Below are positions 27,458 to 37,561 of a DNA stretch of 64,000 bases, one piece after another. The number at the start of each line of letters is the position of its first letter. Positions within the stretch are counted from its first letter, which is position 1. The position numbers and the translations under genes were made by a program. Origin of the DNA: JBBRZM01 sp963813635 (GTDB lineage: Bacteria; Actinomycetota; Acidimicrobiia; IMCC26256; JBBRZM01); NCBI GenBank assembly GCA_963813635.1, contig CAWEZO010000011.1:248001-312000 (forward strand), written 5' to 3'. Below the pieces are notes generated by a model. That model was not told the origin of the DNA, did no database searches, and saw nothing but the letters and a program-made list of their open reading frames with translations.

Positions 27458-28793
27458 TTACTTCGGGTCGGCGATCCAGCTGCCATGGAAGCCGAACGGC
27501 ACGCGTTGCGGCAAGGGGACGACGGCGAGGGGCGCGGCTGTGAGGTCGCGCCGCGTCGAGGATCACGAAGTCGCTCCCGTCGCGGCTTTCGTCGTAGACG
27601 TAGGTCATCAGCCAGCCGTCGTCTTCAGCGGCGTCGTCGCTCGCGGGCACGAACACGGCTTCACCCGGCACGCGTCCGGCTCCGAATTCGTGCCCGACCG
27701 CCGAGCCGTTGTCACGGTCGTACTTCACGAGCGTCTTGACGGAGGTCACGCCACGCACGCCCGCCTCCACGTCGTAGTGATAGCGGTACGGGAGGCCCGT
27801 CCGGCGCGGATCGGCGCGTGGGAACTCGACGTTGCGATCGTCGAGCTGTTCCGACGACACCTTCCCGGCGCTCGGGTCGATGCGCCACCGCCACAGAGGC
27901 GAGGGATTGAACTCGTCGCCGGATTCCTTCCATAGCGTCTCGTAGCGCGGCACGTCGATCACCACCGCGTCGCCGTCATCGAACGCGTTCACGGGGTGGA
28001 ACACGTAGCACGGGTCGATCTCGTACCACGTTGTATCGGCGTTGGACCCTCGCCGCGGCAGCACACCCAAGCGCGCGCCGTACGACTCGTCCCAGCGGTA
28101 CGGCATGGTGCCCTTCATCGCGAGCTCGAGATCGAACACGACCGGCAAATCCATGAACACGACGCGCGTCGCGGTGACGTTGAAGTCGTGGATCATGGTC
28201 GGGCCCTTGACATCGATCGGCTCGCTGTGCACGAGGTTCCCGGCCGCGTCGGCGACGTGGTACACGAGGTAGGGAGGGAAGAACGAGTAGCCGAAGAAGT
28301 GCAGCTCGCCCGTTGTCGGGCACAGCTTCGGGTGCGCGGTCATCGAGCCGTTGAGCTTCCCGGCGAAGTCGTACACGCCGACCGTGTCGAGCTCAGGGGT
28401 AACTTCGGTCGGCAGGCTGCTCTCGACCAGCGCCAGCATGCGTCCCGCGTGCTCGACGATGTGCGTGTTGGCGACACCCACAGTGAAGTCGATCGTTCCG
28501 TCGGCGCTCACGAATTCGCCCTCGCCGGCGAGCGCCTTGGTGCGCACCCACCGATTGCGGTACCAGCGGGCAGAACCGTCGCGTAATTCGACGCCGTGGA
28601 GCATGCCGTCGCCGAGGAACCAGTGGCCCGGCGTGCCCGACCTCTGGTTGGGCCCGTTGCGTACGTACCGTCCGTGCAACGCCTCGGGGATCTTGCCTTG
28701 TACCGACAGGTCGAACGCGGTGACTTCTTCGTTGACCGGCGCGAAGTTGCCGCGCAGATAGAAGGGCGTGCTCGAGTCGACAGTCGTGGCCAT
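27458..28793 (-). CDS. Carotenoid cleavage oxygenase, frameshifted near C-terminus
   Basis: RPE65/CCO family, non-haem iron dioxygenase that cleaves carotenoid or stilbene-type double bonds. Iron-ligand histidines are visible in MTAHPK, MIHDFN and FHPVNAFDDG; the fourth is recovered only after correcting a one-base insertion near 27550, where the next frame reads PLPQRVPFGFHGSWIADPK and stops at 27458. As read, the frame runs on to 27396 with a non-homologous tail. N-terminal RYVRNGPNQ is typical. Reconstructed about 445 aa. Confidence 0.9.
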
Positions 28794-28865
28794 CGCTCAC
28801 CTCCTGGATCGACGCGAGGTTATGTCCGAGCTTGCCGATGCGTCAGGTGGCAATGCGGAGCGTGG

Positions 28866-28906
28866 AGCGGGTGACGGGAATCGAACCCGCGTTCTCCGCT
28901 TGGGAA
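28866..28906 (-). pseudogene. 3' fragment of tRNA-Gly(CCC), likely attachment site
   Basis: Matches the anticodon-3' half, T arm and acceptor-3' strand of the intact tRNA-Gly at 37562-37632 with one mismatch over 42 bases (28865-28906). The 5' half is missing: no strand pairing with CACCCGC is upstream. Same orientation as the intact gene, as expected for the distal att site of an element integrated into a tRNA 3' end. Confidence 0.8.
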
Positions 28907-29414
28907 CCCAGTCTTCGCGGACGTCTGCGGACGAATCTGAACAGGGACGGGATCTTCGAGGTTGTGGTGACTGCCTACGAACGGGTGTGAACGGCTGTGC
29001 CAAGCGGCGTGGATTCACACACCCACGCCCGTGGTCCAGACTAGAAGACCCGAAGAAGACGCATCCAACCTAGTAAGCCCCACCCTGACCGCCTGCTGAC
29101 ATCACCCCGATCGGGTGATTGAGCAGCGCGCACAGATTGCCGCTCGGTGCTCGTTCTGCCACGACTCACGCCCTCAGATCGACAAGGCCCGGCGTATCCC
29201 AGAACGCCGGCGCGGCCGCGAGCGCGGAGGTGCCGATATGTGTGTGCCGTCGTGTCGGGCTTTGTCCTTGTGATCGCGCGTTCGGTGCGCATTACGGGAG
29301 CTGCTGACCGGTCTTGGCTCTTGAGCCGCTCACCGGTGAGCGCCACGCGTTCCACGTGGTCACGCGCTCAAGGCTTTCCTGTTCACCGACATCGTCCGAT
29401 CGACGAGTGGTCCT
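28907..29414. other. Non-coding left end of the tRNA-Gly island
   Basis: No supported gene. It holds a perfect stem-loop at 29101-29119 (ATCACCC/GGGTGAT around CGATC), and at 29373-29411 a short plus-strand stretch AFLFTDIVRSTS that resembles the first strand of a class III adenylate cyclase domain and then stops being recognisable. Appears to be scrambled island DNA. Confidence 0.5.
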
Positions 29415-30929
29415 TCACCCCAGGTCTCTCGGGGGATCGGATACGGCGAGCGGAGCGAGCTCGTGCCGACGCAATTTGCCGACGGAGCTCCGCGGCAACC
29501 CGTCCAGGAAGGTGACCGATGACGGCACCTCGTGCGCTGCGAGGCGCGCCCGGCAGAACTCGAGCAACTCATCTTCGCTCACCGCCTTGCCCGCTGCGAG
29601 TACGACGAAGCCCTTGCCGTTTCCGTCGTGTGGCACGACGCCGGCGTCGGCGACCGCGGGATGCTCCGCGAGCACGCGCTCGACATCGCCCGGGTACACG
29701 ATGTGGCCCGACACCTCGTAAGCATCGTCGACGCGATCGACGATCCAGACGAATCCCTCGTCGTCGATCCGCGCGGCGTCTCCCGTGCGCAGCCACCCGT
29801 ACTCATCGATCGCGTCTCGGGTGGCGTCGGCGCGGTCCCAGTAGCCGACCGTCACGTTGGGGCCGCTCACGAGCAGCTCGCCCGTCTCGTTCGGCTCACA
29901 GGCGGTGCGGTCGGGTCGGACAGTCCGGATGTCGACGAACAGCGGCGGCTTGCCAGCGGACCCGACCTTGCGTAGCGCGCTTGCTGGATCGAGGAGCAAC
30001 ACCAATGGCGCGGCCTCGGAGAGCCCGTACCCTTGCAGGAATGTGACACCTCGTTGCATGAATGTCCGGATGAGGCGCTCCGGGACGGGCGCGCCACCGG
30101 TGATGTAGCAGCGGACGCTCGAGAAGTCGGCGGTGGGCCAACCCGGCGACCGGGTGAGCGCCTCGAGCAGATCCGGATTCCCGAATCCGATGGTGACGCG
30201 CCGCTCCTCGATCAGCCGCAGGATCTCGTCCGGGTCAGACACCTCGGGGATGATGACCGTCCCGCCTGTGAACAGGACCGGCAGCACGTTCACGCCGGTG
30301 CCACCAGTTCGGAAGAACGGCGTGATAGCGATCGTCACGTCGTCGCTGCGGAAATCGACCACCGAGAGCAAGTTGATGACGTTCCAGGTGATGTTGCCGT
30401 GCGTCAGCATCACCCCTTTCGGTGTCCCCGTGGTACCAGAGGTATGCGGGAGCATGCACACATCGTCGAGTCCGATGGCCTGGTTGAAGGGATCGTCGGC
30501 GGACTCCGCGACGAGGTGCTCATACTTGATCTCCGCTCCCGTCGCCGTACCGACGACCACACGGGACCCCACGCCCGGCGGAAGCGAAACGCCAGCCGCC
30601 GTCTGCTCCACCACGACGACCGAGGGCGAGTATCCCATCAGCACATCGGTGATGACGGCGTGGTCGAGCCGATGATTGACCGGTGCCATGACGGCACCGA
30701 GCTTCGCGGTCGCGAACAGGACCTCGAGGAACGCCGGATGGTTGGCGCCAAGCCAGCCGACACGGTCTCCCCTCTGGACGCCGAGCTCGCTGAACCCGTG
30801 CGCGAGGCGGCGAACCCGGTTCGCGAGCTCACTGTAAGTGCAGCGCCCCTCACCGTGGATCAGCGCGGGCTGATCAGGCGCGATTCGTGCTCGCCGCTCT
30901 ATCCACGACCCGACTCCCCGGTCCATCAT
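29415..30929 (-). CDS. Acyl-CoA synthetase (AMP-binding, FadD-like)
   Basis: About 504 aa acyl/aryl-CoA ligase of the ANL superfamily. P-loop TSGTTGTPKG, GYGLSEAAP, GYWDRADAT, GWLRTGDAARIDDEGFVWIVDR and the catalytic Lys in SSVGKLRR are all present. The start is uncertain because the frame continues upstream without a stop into an IS110 relic; ATG 30929/30926 gives MMDRGVGSWIERRARIAPD, a normal FadD N-terminus. Lies in the tRNA-Gly island. Substrate unknown. Confidence 0.9.
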   Translation of the reverse strand: MMDRGVGSWIERRARIAPDQPALIHGEGRCTYSELANRVRRLAHGFSELGVQRGDRVGWLGANHPAFLEVLFATAKLGAVMAPVNHRLDHAVITDVLMGYSPSVVVVEQTAAGVSLPPGVGSRVVVGTATGAEIKYEHLVAESADDPFNQAIGLDDVCMLPHTSGTTGTPKGVMLTHGNITWNVINLLSVVDFRSDDVTIAITPFFRTGGTGVNVLPVLFTGGTVIIPEVSDPDEILRLIEERRVTIGFGNPDLLEALTRSPGWPTADFSSVRCYITGGAPVPERLIRTFMQRGVTFLQGYGLSEAAPLVLLLDPASALRKVGSAGKPPLFVDIRTVRPDRTACEPNETGELLVSGPNVTVGYWDRADATRDAIDEYGWLRTGDAARIDDEGFVWIVDRVDDAYEVSGHIVYPGDVERVLAEHPAVADAGVVPHDGNGKGFVVLAAGKAVSEDELLEFCRARLAAHEVPSSVTFLDGLPRSSVGKLRRHELAPLAVSDPPRDLG

Positions 30930-31097
30930 CACTTCCAAGGCTTCCACACCTCCAACCACCGCAGCGGCGAAGCGCAACAACCGGTCGCGTTGCCAACGAT
31001 CCGCGGTGATTCGCAACTCACCGACGAGTTCCTCGGTGTCGTCGAGCACCGCCGCGGTGTGCGACCCCTTGTGCGGGTCGATCCCGATCACGAACAT
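30930..31097 (-). pseudogene. IS110-family transposase N-terminal fragment
   Basis: From ATG 31097 (GGAGG just upstream) the frame reads MFVIGIDPHKGSHTAAVLDD, the N-terminus of IS110/IS116 DEDD transposases with the first catalytic Asp, for about 45 residues. It then joins in frame to the acyl-CoA synthetase. Remainder of the transposase is missing. Confidence 0.75.
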
Positions 31098-31408
31098 GAC
31101 ATGTCCCTCCTCCAGGCTGACCATGGTGGGGATGCCACCGCGGGCAGTCCGGATGCAGGGTGATTGCTCGCCTCTTTCGAGCCACGCCGCAGCGAGAACC
31201 CGACCAGCGGCCGCTTCGCTCGCAAGCCAACCGACGCGGGTGGCAGGGCATTCTTGAGACCGCCGGCCAGGCCCTCGGACGCTACGAGCGAACCCGCAAC
31301 GCCTGCACGAGATCCTCCATCAGGGCAATCTGTATTGGAATGGTTGTCACTGCTAGGACTCAGGAGCGTGGGAGGCGACGCGTAGCGTTCGGCCGAGGAT
31401 GAAGGGGA
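31098..31408. other. Intergenic region between IS110 relic and VOC gene
   Basis: No coding region or strong repeat supported. It must contain the promoters for the divergent VOC gene and for the relic/acyl-CoA synthetase unit; it may also include the upstream flank of the lost IS110 copy. Confidence 0.4.
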
Positions 31409-31867
31409 ATGAAGATGCTCCGCAATCCCGACCATGTCACCGTCGCCGTGGCCGACGCGGCGACGGCGATCAAGTTTTTCGAGCTGCTGGGCTTCCGCAA
31501 ACAATACGTGGCGGTGATCGATGGAGGTGCCCCGGCGCGATACATGGGGATGCCGGACATGAAGGCCGAGCACATCACGCTCGAACTCGAGGAATCCGAG
31601 CCCCGCTTCGAGATCCAACTGCTCGAGTTCGATCCAAGCCCTGCGGACGATCCGGGTGAGCATCCTACGAATCTGCGGCGACGAGGGTTCAACCACCTTG
31701 CGTTCCGTGTGGACGACATCACGGCCGTCGCCGCCCATCTCATGGCCAACGGGGTCATCATGCTCAGCGAGGAGATGGACTACATCAACCGGCGGCTCCG
31801 GTTCTTCGAAGGTCCTGAAGGGATCACCCTCGAGCTGGTGCAGTGGGTCGAATCGGATAACGCTTGA
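31409..31867 (+). CDS. VOC (glyoxalase/dioxygenase) superfamily protein
   Basis: 152 aa. Two betaalphabeta-betabetabeta modules: PDHVTVAVADAATAIKFFELLGF at residues 7-29 and FNHLAFRVDDITAVAAHL at about 93-110. Metal-ligand candidates are His9, Glu near 62, His95 and Glu near 144 (ITLELVQ). Activity not assignable (glyoxalase, epimerase or dioxygenase are all possible). Confidence 0.88.
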   Translation: MKMLRNPDHVTVAVADAATAIKFFELLGFRKQYVAVIDGGAPARYMGMPDMKAEHITLELEESEPRFEIQLLEFDPSPADDPGEHPTNLRRRGFNHLAFRVDDITAVAAHLMANGVIMLSEEMDYINRRLRFFEGPEGITLELVQWVESDNA

Positions 31868-32069
31868 GCGTGTTATGGCGCGTCTCGGCCCGGCGTCAGC
31901 GCGAGGATCACGCCGGTGCCGCCGGATGTTCTGGGGGGCATGCTGGAATCCGACGGTTGGTCTGGGCCGTGGCAAGCAGGTGCCCGCGTGTGTTCTGAAG
32001 GCCTCTCGGGCTCAGTTTCGTTTTCGCGCTGCGGCTCTCGTTCGTCTCCCGGGCGATTCAATCTGCCCC

Positions 32070-33467
32070 TCACGATGCACGACGGGGAACGGAAACAGCG
32101 AGAGCGTCGAGCGAGCGCGTCACACCGTCGACAAAGACGTCCAGGTCCGTGCATAGGTCCCGATCGGCGACCACGGTGATGTTGAACTGCTCCGCGTACG
32201 ACAGGGCGCCCACCCCGATCGAGAGGTTGGCCGTGATGGGAACCAGCGGAAAGAGCTCACGTATCGGAGTGCCGGCAAAGTAGAGGGGCACGGGTGGTCC
32301 CGGAACGTCGGCGACGTACGCGTTCATGATCCGCTGATGGGGCATGAAGAGGAGGAACACACGCTGGACGACGATGCTTCGGAAAAGGTTTCCCGCCGGC
32401 GGCCGGCTCTTCGTCTTCCTCGCGGCGCTCTCCGCGGCGATCCGTTCAAGCAGTCGGACATCATCCGGTTCGCCGATCGGAAGTGGCACCACCATCCCAG
32501 CATCGACGTTGCCCTGCGCTTCACCCGGCTGCTCTTGGTGCAGCGACACCGGAACGAATGCCCGCAGAACGAGATCCTCGACGCGCTCGCCGCGGGCCTG
32601 GAGCAGCGCGCTGTAGCCGCGGGCCACCGCGGCCAACAGGACGTCGTTGATCTTGGCGTGGTGGGCGTGTGCGATCTCCTTGGCGACACCGAGGTTGCTG
32701 CGGATGATCGCCAGCCTGCGATCCGAGCCGATCGGGAGGTTGACGCTGCTCCGCGGGGCGCGTGCTTCCGCGAACATCTCACGCATCGCCGGCCACGCTC
32801 GCCGCGTGCGCCGAAGCGTGTCGATCGGATGGGTGAGCGCCGCGAGCGCGCGCTCGGCCTCGTGGCGCCGCCGGCGCAGGTTGTCCACCAACAGATCGCT
32901 CCTGGACGGCATCGGCACCGGCGTCCATGGCGGTGCGGTCGTCTCCGGAGGCTCGGGCACGGTGTCCACGAACGCGCCGAGCGTGGCGACACCGGCAACG
33001 CCGTCGGCGATGGCGTGGTGCACCTTCATGAAGAGCCCGACACGGCCGTCGGGCAAGCCAGGGAGGAACCACATCTCCCACAACGGTCGCGAGCGCTGTA
33101 GCGGGCGGCGACGGAGCGTCTCGCATGCACGTAGCACCTCGGTGTCGTCACCCGGCGGCGCGACGGGGAAAACCCCGACGTGTTGGGTGAGATCGACGGA
33201 TGGTGCGTCCACCCACAGCGGCCACCCGAGACCGACGCTCGGTGTGCACAGGAGCTGACAGAAGCGGGGAACGAGGTGCAACCGTCGGCCGATGTGCTCT
33301 CGGGCGGCCTCGATCAGGACGCGACCATCGGCGTCGAGGAGCCTGCCGCCGTCGAGGATCGCGAGTGCACCGATGTCCTGCGGCCACCCCTTGGCTTCCG
33401 GCCAGACGAGCATCAGGTCTGCCGCGGCCAAACGTTCAACCGTCGGGGACTCACGGGCGACTGTCAC
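32070..33467 (-). CDS. WS/DGAT family wax ester synthase/diacylglycerol acyltransferase
   Basis: 465 aa, the usual length. The catalytic HHxxxDG is HHAIADG (near residue 147), and the C-terminal NAYVADVPGPPVPLYFAG and ITANLSIGVGALSY match the second conserved region. Makes triacylglycerol or wax esters from acyl-CoA; fits with the acyl-CoA synthetase on the same island. Confidence 0.94.
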   Translation of the reverse strand: MTVARESPTVERLAAADLMLVWPEAKGWPQDIGALAILDGGRLLDADGRVLIEAAREHIGRRLHLVPRFCQLLCTPSVGLGWPLWVDAPSVDLTQHVGVFPVAPPGDDTEVLRACETLRRRPLQRSRPLWEMWFLPGLPDGRVGLFMKVHHAIADGVAGVATLGAFVDTVPEPPETTAPPWTPVPMPSRSDLLVDNLRRRRHEAERALAALTHPIDTLRRTRRAWPAMREMFAEARAPRSSVNLPIGSDRRLAIIRSNLGVAKEIAHAHHAKINDVLLAAVARGYSALLQARGERVEDLVLRAFVPVSLHQEQPGEAQGNVDAGMVVPLPIGEPDDVRLLERIAAESAARKTKSRPPAGNLFRSIVVQRVFLLFMPHQRIMNAYVADVPGPPVPLYFAGTPIRELFPLVPITANLSIGVGALSYAEQFNITVVADRDLCTDLDVFVDGVTRSLDALAVSVPRRAS

Positions 33468-33891
33468 ACCTACTCCCGTTCGCCGCTCAGCGATCGATGG
33501 TCACCAATGACAGGTCAACTCGATTGTCGCGCCAGAAGGCGTGCGACCGCTGAAGCGATTCGAGCACGCAGCTGAACGGGAGAGGCTGGAGAACCGCCGC
33601 TGGAGGAATCGAAAACGCATACATGACGACGGAAAGGCCGACGGCGACTACTGCGCCCGAACCGGCGATTTGCTCGACACGCGGGGTGCCCCAAGTCACG
33701 CGAGCGGGCCGCACACCGTGACCCAAGTGCCGTACCGGGATACCCGATAAGACGAGCTGAGGAACACCGATGTGGGTATCCCCAACGTGCCTGAGACAGC
33801 GCAACCGATGCCTGTCACTCGAACGCGATGCGACGACGCGCTTCGTAAGGGAGCGGAGTACCAGCGCCGTCGGGCGCGCGTAGCTGACGGC
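33468..33891. other. Region without a supported gene
   Basis: A minus-strand frame at 33487-33804 encodes about 105 aa with one hydrophobic stretch, but has no recognisable family and poor codon regularity. Nothing else seen. It probably holds the WS/DGAT promoter. Confidence 0.35.
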
Positions 33892-34080
33892 CTACGAGCG
33901 TGACGGTGAGCTACGAGCATCTTGAAGCGCGATGACAGAAGACTGCTTCAGGGGCGTCGCGCGAGCGATGGCATCGCTCAAGGCTCGGGCGATCGCCTGG
34001 TCGCGCTCTTGCGTCGCGTGCTGGTAGATCAGCGCGGCTCGGGGCGACGCCCGCCACGCCGTGTACAAGCTCGCACGGCG
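33892..34080 (-). pseudogene. C-terminal fragment of a tyrosine recombinase
   Basis: One frame reads RASPRAALIYQHATQERDQAIARALSD (split: ASPRAALIYQHAT, then QERDQAIARALSD) and ends at TAG 33892. This is the extreme C-terminus of phage-type integrases with the tyrosine nucleophile (IYQHAT). The HxxR box and the GH preceding it are missing upstream, so it is a remnant. Confidence 0.6.
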
Positions 34081-34107
34081 GAACGGTTGATCCTTCGTGC
34101 CCGAGGA

Positions 34108-34130
34108 AACGTCGGCACCAAGCCGACGTT
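34108..34130 (-). terminator. Stem-loop downstream of the permease gene
   Basis: Perfect 9-base arms AACGTCGGC and GCCGACGTT around a 5-base loop, 41 bases past the permease stop. No U-run, but strength and position suggest a terminator. Confidence 0.5.
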
Positions 34131-34170
34131 CGGCTACGCCCGAAGTCGTCGTTCTCTTTGGGCGGTTGGG

Positions 34171-36579
34171 CTATTCGGTGTGCAGGACTCGTGCTGCGGG
34201 AGTGCGTGTCGCGACCGCGGCGGGTATCAGGGCGAACGCGCTGCACGTGACTCCTGCGGCGGCGATGATGGCCAGGACGAGGAGGATCGGGACCGTTGGG
34301 GTGGTGATCAGGCCGATGTCTCCTGCGAAGCGGATCCAGGTGAGGCGGCCGGCGAGGATTCCCAGCGGTACTCCGACGATCAACGCGGCGAAGACGGTGA
34401 TGAGTGTTTGCGCGATCATGGTCTTACGAATCTGCGGCGTTGTGAGTCCGAGTGTTCGGAGTATCGCCAGGTCGCGCCTGCGTGCTCGTGTTGTAGCGAG
34501 GACCGTGAGGAGGAACGCCGTGGCTGCAGCTGCTGCGAGCAGTGCGGCGAGCGCGACGGGTAGTGATCCCATCTGGTCGTAGTTGCGGATGTCGGCGGCG
34601 CGGCTGACGGGTTGTTCGTAGGTTCCGCCGACGGTGCCGTCGGGGTTCGCGGCGGCGATGCGCCGGAGCGCGGCGTCACTGTTGGTATTTGGGGCAACAT
34701 CGAGCGCGACGGCTTGTGGGCACAGCGCCGCGCTGCTGCTGAGACAGGAGGCGCCGGGTGCGGTGAGCATGGCGAGCGCGTCGTAGGACAAGAGCGCGCC
34801 GCGACCGAGCGAGGTGTGGTCGGCGCCGCCGGCGCCAATAGACGGGAGCACGACTGTCCCGACGATCGTGAACTCGGCTGCGCGGCCACCGGCGGCGACC
34901 AGCACACGGTCGCCGACGTGGCGCCCGAGTTGTTCGAGCGTGATCGCTCCCAGCGCGATTTCGTGGTCGTCGGACACGGCCCGGCCGCTGCGTCGTGTCG
35001 GTTCGACGCGCCTCTTGCGGCGGTCGAGGCCGATCGCTGGAACCGAAGCCCCGTTGATCGTGACCGCACGAAAGGCCAGGAGCGACCATCCGGTGATCGT
35101 CGGTTCCCGGTTGACGAGGCGCTGCATCACCGATGGTTCGAGGCTCCCGTATCCGGCCTCGGCCATGAGAATGCGGTCCCAGTTCCATCCGTAGCGGCTG
35201 GGGTTGGTCACCAGACTATGCAGACTTGCACCGAATACCAGTGCCGCGATCACTGCGATCGTTGCGGCTCCGCCGGCGAAGAGCGTCCCTCGCGCGGGTA
35301 CGGAGCGCTCGTCATCACGGTCGAGCGCGAAGTGGGCGCCGAGAACGCCCGGCAGCGATACGCCGAGTCCGGTCGCGCCGGCGACGACAACCGACACGCG
35401 TCCGCGACCGGCGATGCGCCGATCGTCGGCGCCACGCAACGCCCAGACCGCGCTGATCGCGAGCAGCGCCGACGCCAACAGTCCTCCGGCGCAGAGCAAC
35501 ACTGTCAGATCCGCGTGAAGGTGCGCGTCCGGCGCGATCTCGCGGACCGCGCCGATCGGCCACAGTGGTGAAAGCAAAATGGCCAGAACGATCGCTAACA
35601 CCATGCCGACCGTGACCGCGAGCGCGGAATCAAGCCCGAAGACCGACGCGCGTTGACGATGGGTCATTCCAAGCGCGCGTAGCGCCAAACGTTCTGTGGA
35701 CCATCGTCGGCTGAGTCGTGCGGTAGCGAGACCGCCGAGGGCGAGCACGGCGACGGCGGCTGCGAGTCCGAACAGTGCAAGCGCGACCGCCTCGGGACGG
35801 ATTGACCGTTGGGCTTGTACTCGGGTCTCGTCGTAGCGCTGGGTGACGGGCGGCAATGAGTTCACGGTCGGGTTGGTGCGTAACGTTTCGAGAAACTTGC
35901 TGATGCCTTGAGCGCCGTCGACCAAGCGGATGCCTTGCCACGAGTACGCCAACGCGTCAATATCCGCGCGGGTCGCGGCGGGAGGGAGCACCGCACCTTC
36001 GATGATGTCGTTCTCGTCGACGACGACCGGTGGCAGTTTCACGATCCCGACGATCCGAAACGTCGTGTCGTCCACCCGTTTCGAACGGGTCGCTTCGAAG
36101 CGGTAATTGATTCTGTCCCCGACCCGAACACCGAACCGGGTCGCGACCTTCGGAGACAGAGCCAGCTCGGTGCGAGCGTCTTCATGGGGCAGCCGACCCG
36201 CGACCACGGTCGCGCGGTCTTGCGTGAAGAAACGGCCGTCGAGACTCGCGAACACTCCCGTATATCGGAAATCCCGAACCACTTTCCCGTCCACCACCGG
36301 GAACGCGTTGAGTCCTACGTACGTCGCGCTACTGCGCACCCCGGGAAGCCGTGCGATCGCACCCACGCGCGTCAGACTTGGAACGAATGTGTTAACGGCA
36401 AGATCACTCAACTTCACGGAACGCTCGTATGCAGCGAAGGTCGACGCAGTCCGTCGAGCGCCAGCCAGAGATCCCAACGAGATTCCGCCCAATAGACCAA
36501 TCGTCAGCACCGCCACGAAGACCCCGCCGCGGGTCCGTCGACGGTGCACGCGCCACACATGAAGTACGCCGGCTGCCAC
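34171..36579 (-). CDS. FtsX/MacB-type ABC transporter permease
   Basis: 802 aa from GTG 36579. An N-terminal TM (VFVAVLTIGLLGGISLGSLAGARR, residues about 19-42), a large extracytoplasmic domain, and two four-TM FtsX modules (about 240-420 and 660-800; RDLAILRTLGLTTPQIRKTM). Such permeases usually pair with a separate ATPase; none is adjacent, so it is an orphan here. The open frame upstream of 36579 has no homology. Substrate unknown. Confidence 0.85.
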   Translation of the reverse strand: MAAGVLHVWRVHRRRTRGGVFVAVLTIGLLGGISLGSLAGARRTASTFAAYERSVKLSDLAVNTFVPSLTRVGAIARLPGVRSSATYVGLNAFPVVDGKVVRDFRYTGVFASLDGRFFTQDRATVVAGRLPHEDARTELALSPKVATRFGVRVGDRINYRFEATRSKRVDDTTFRIVGIVKLPPVVVDENDIIEGAVLPPAATRADIDALAYSWQGIRLVDGAQGISKFLETLRTNPTVNSLPPVTQRYDETRVQAQRSIRPEAVALALFGLAAAVAVLALGGLATARLSRRWSTERLALRALGMTHRQRASVFGLDSALAVTVGMVLAIVLAILLSPLWPIGAVREIAPDAHLHADLTVLLCAGGLLASALLAISAVWALRGADDRRIAGRGRVSVVVAGATGLGVSLPGVLGAHFALDRDDERSVPARGTLFAGGAATIAVIAALVFGASLHSLVTNPSRYGWNWDRILMAEAGYGSLEPSVMQRLVNREPTITGWSLLAFRAVTINGASVPAIGLDRRKRRVEPTRRSGRAVSDDHEIALGAITLEQLGRHVGDRVLVAAGGRAAEFTIVGTVVLPSIGAGGADHTSLGRGALLSYDALAMLTAPGASCLSSSAALCPQAVALDVAPNTNSDAALRRIAAANPDGTVGGTYEQPVSRAADIRNYDQMGSLPVALAALLAAAAATAFLLTVLATTRARRRDLAILRTLGLTTPQIRKTMIAQTLITVFAALIVGVPLGILAGRLTWIRFAGDIGLITTPTVPILLVLAIIAAAGVTCSAFALIPAAVATRTPAARVLHTE

Positions 36580-36816
36580 CCGCCAATGATCACGCAGAAT
36601 CCGATCCGACAACAGCGTGCCAACCGCACATCCACGTGGGTGCCAGCACCGCCGGCCCTTGCCGCGGGACAGCGACGTGAGTCCGGCCGACCCGGTGCCG
36701 ACCCTCGTCGAAGAAATCGAGGTCGGGCACCTCAGAATCGAGGGACTACGTCCAAGTCGCAACAGGAGCACCCGAACCCAGCCGCCGCAACCAGCCGGAC
36801 TTGGAGGAGTCGAACC

Positions 36817-37346
36817 CCGGGGGAGCTGCTCGGCTTGGCACGGAGTGACGTCGATCTCCTCCATCGCAAGCTCGCGGTCACGAAGCAGCGCCAAGAGCTC
36901 AAGGGCGGCATCGATGTGTCTGCGCCAAAGACGGCAGCGGGCATCCGGTCCGTTGCCATTCCCGCGTCGATCCTTCCGGACCTTGAAGACCACCGTGCAC
37001 GCTGGACGCAACCCGGATCTTGGAGTGCGATGTTCGTGGGGCCGAAGGGTGGGCTCCGTCGCACGACCTTCTACAAGGCTTGGGAAGCCGCGGTCGAACG
37101 GGCGAACGTGCGGGCGGACTTGCGTCCGCATGACCTTCGTCACTTGGCGAACACGCTGGCGGCGCGAGTGCCGGGAACCACGAGCAAAGACCTGATGTGG
37201 CGTATGGGCCACAAGTCGCCCCAGGCCGCGCTGGGGTACCTGCACACGGTGAAGAGGCGGACGAGGCAATGTCGGCTGGCATCGACGCTGCGATCCGCTC
37301 GGTACGTCGCGCGAAGGGCCAGGGGACCGGATCGAGAACCGCCTGA
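36817..37346 (+). pseudogene. Tyrosine recombinase (integrase) C-terminal remnant
   Basis: Begins abruptly at ELLGLARSDVDLLHRK, then SAPKTAAGIRSVAIP, RPHDLRHLANTLAA (HxxR box) and MGHKSPQAALGYLHT (GH and Tyr). The first catalytic Arg segment and N-terminal domain are missing. A missing base near 37250 shifts the frame; the next frame continues EEADEAMSAGIDAAIR and stops at 37346. Lies beside tRNA-Gly, where the integrase of a tRNA-integrated island is expected. Confidence 0.75.
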
Positions 37347-37561
37347 GCCTCGCGGGCTGAGGCAGGTTGCCTACGCGGAGGGTGGCAGCGTCCTGCCCTT
37401 GATGCGGCTGTCCGTAGCACATCGGGAATCACGCCGGATGTTGGATGCCGCCTTGTCGCCCGCCGCGCGCTCGCGGGATGTTGAACGAATGTTGAATGTG
37501 GCGTAGATACTACGGAAGGCTGACCGGAGGCCGATGGCCACTGACCAACCTCTTCGCGTCG

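Noticed and set aside
28866..28940. Second complete tRNA-Gly
   Set aside because: No 5' acceptor strand or D arm can be found upstream of the conserved 3' half; it is a fragment.
28768..29073. Plus-strand ORF containing GDGNRTRVLRLGTQ
   Set aside because: This well-known false protein motif is the translation of a tRNA gene; here it comes from the tRNA-Gly fragment.
29373..29411. AFLFTDIVRSTS, like the start of an adenylate cyclase domain
   Set aside because: Only about 13 residues match and no continuation is present; too short to annotate as a gene.
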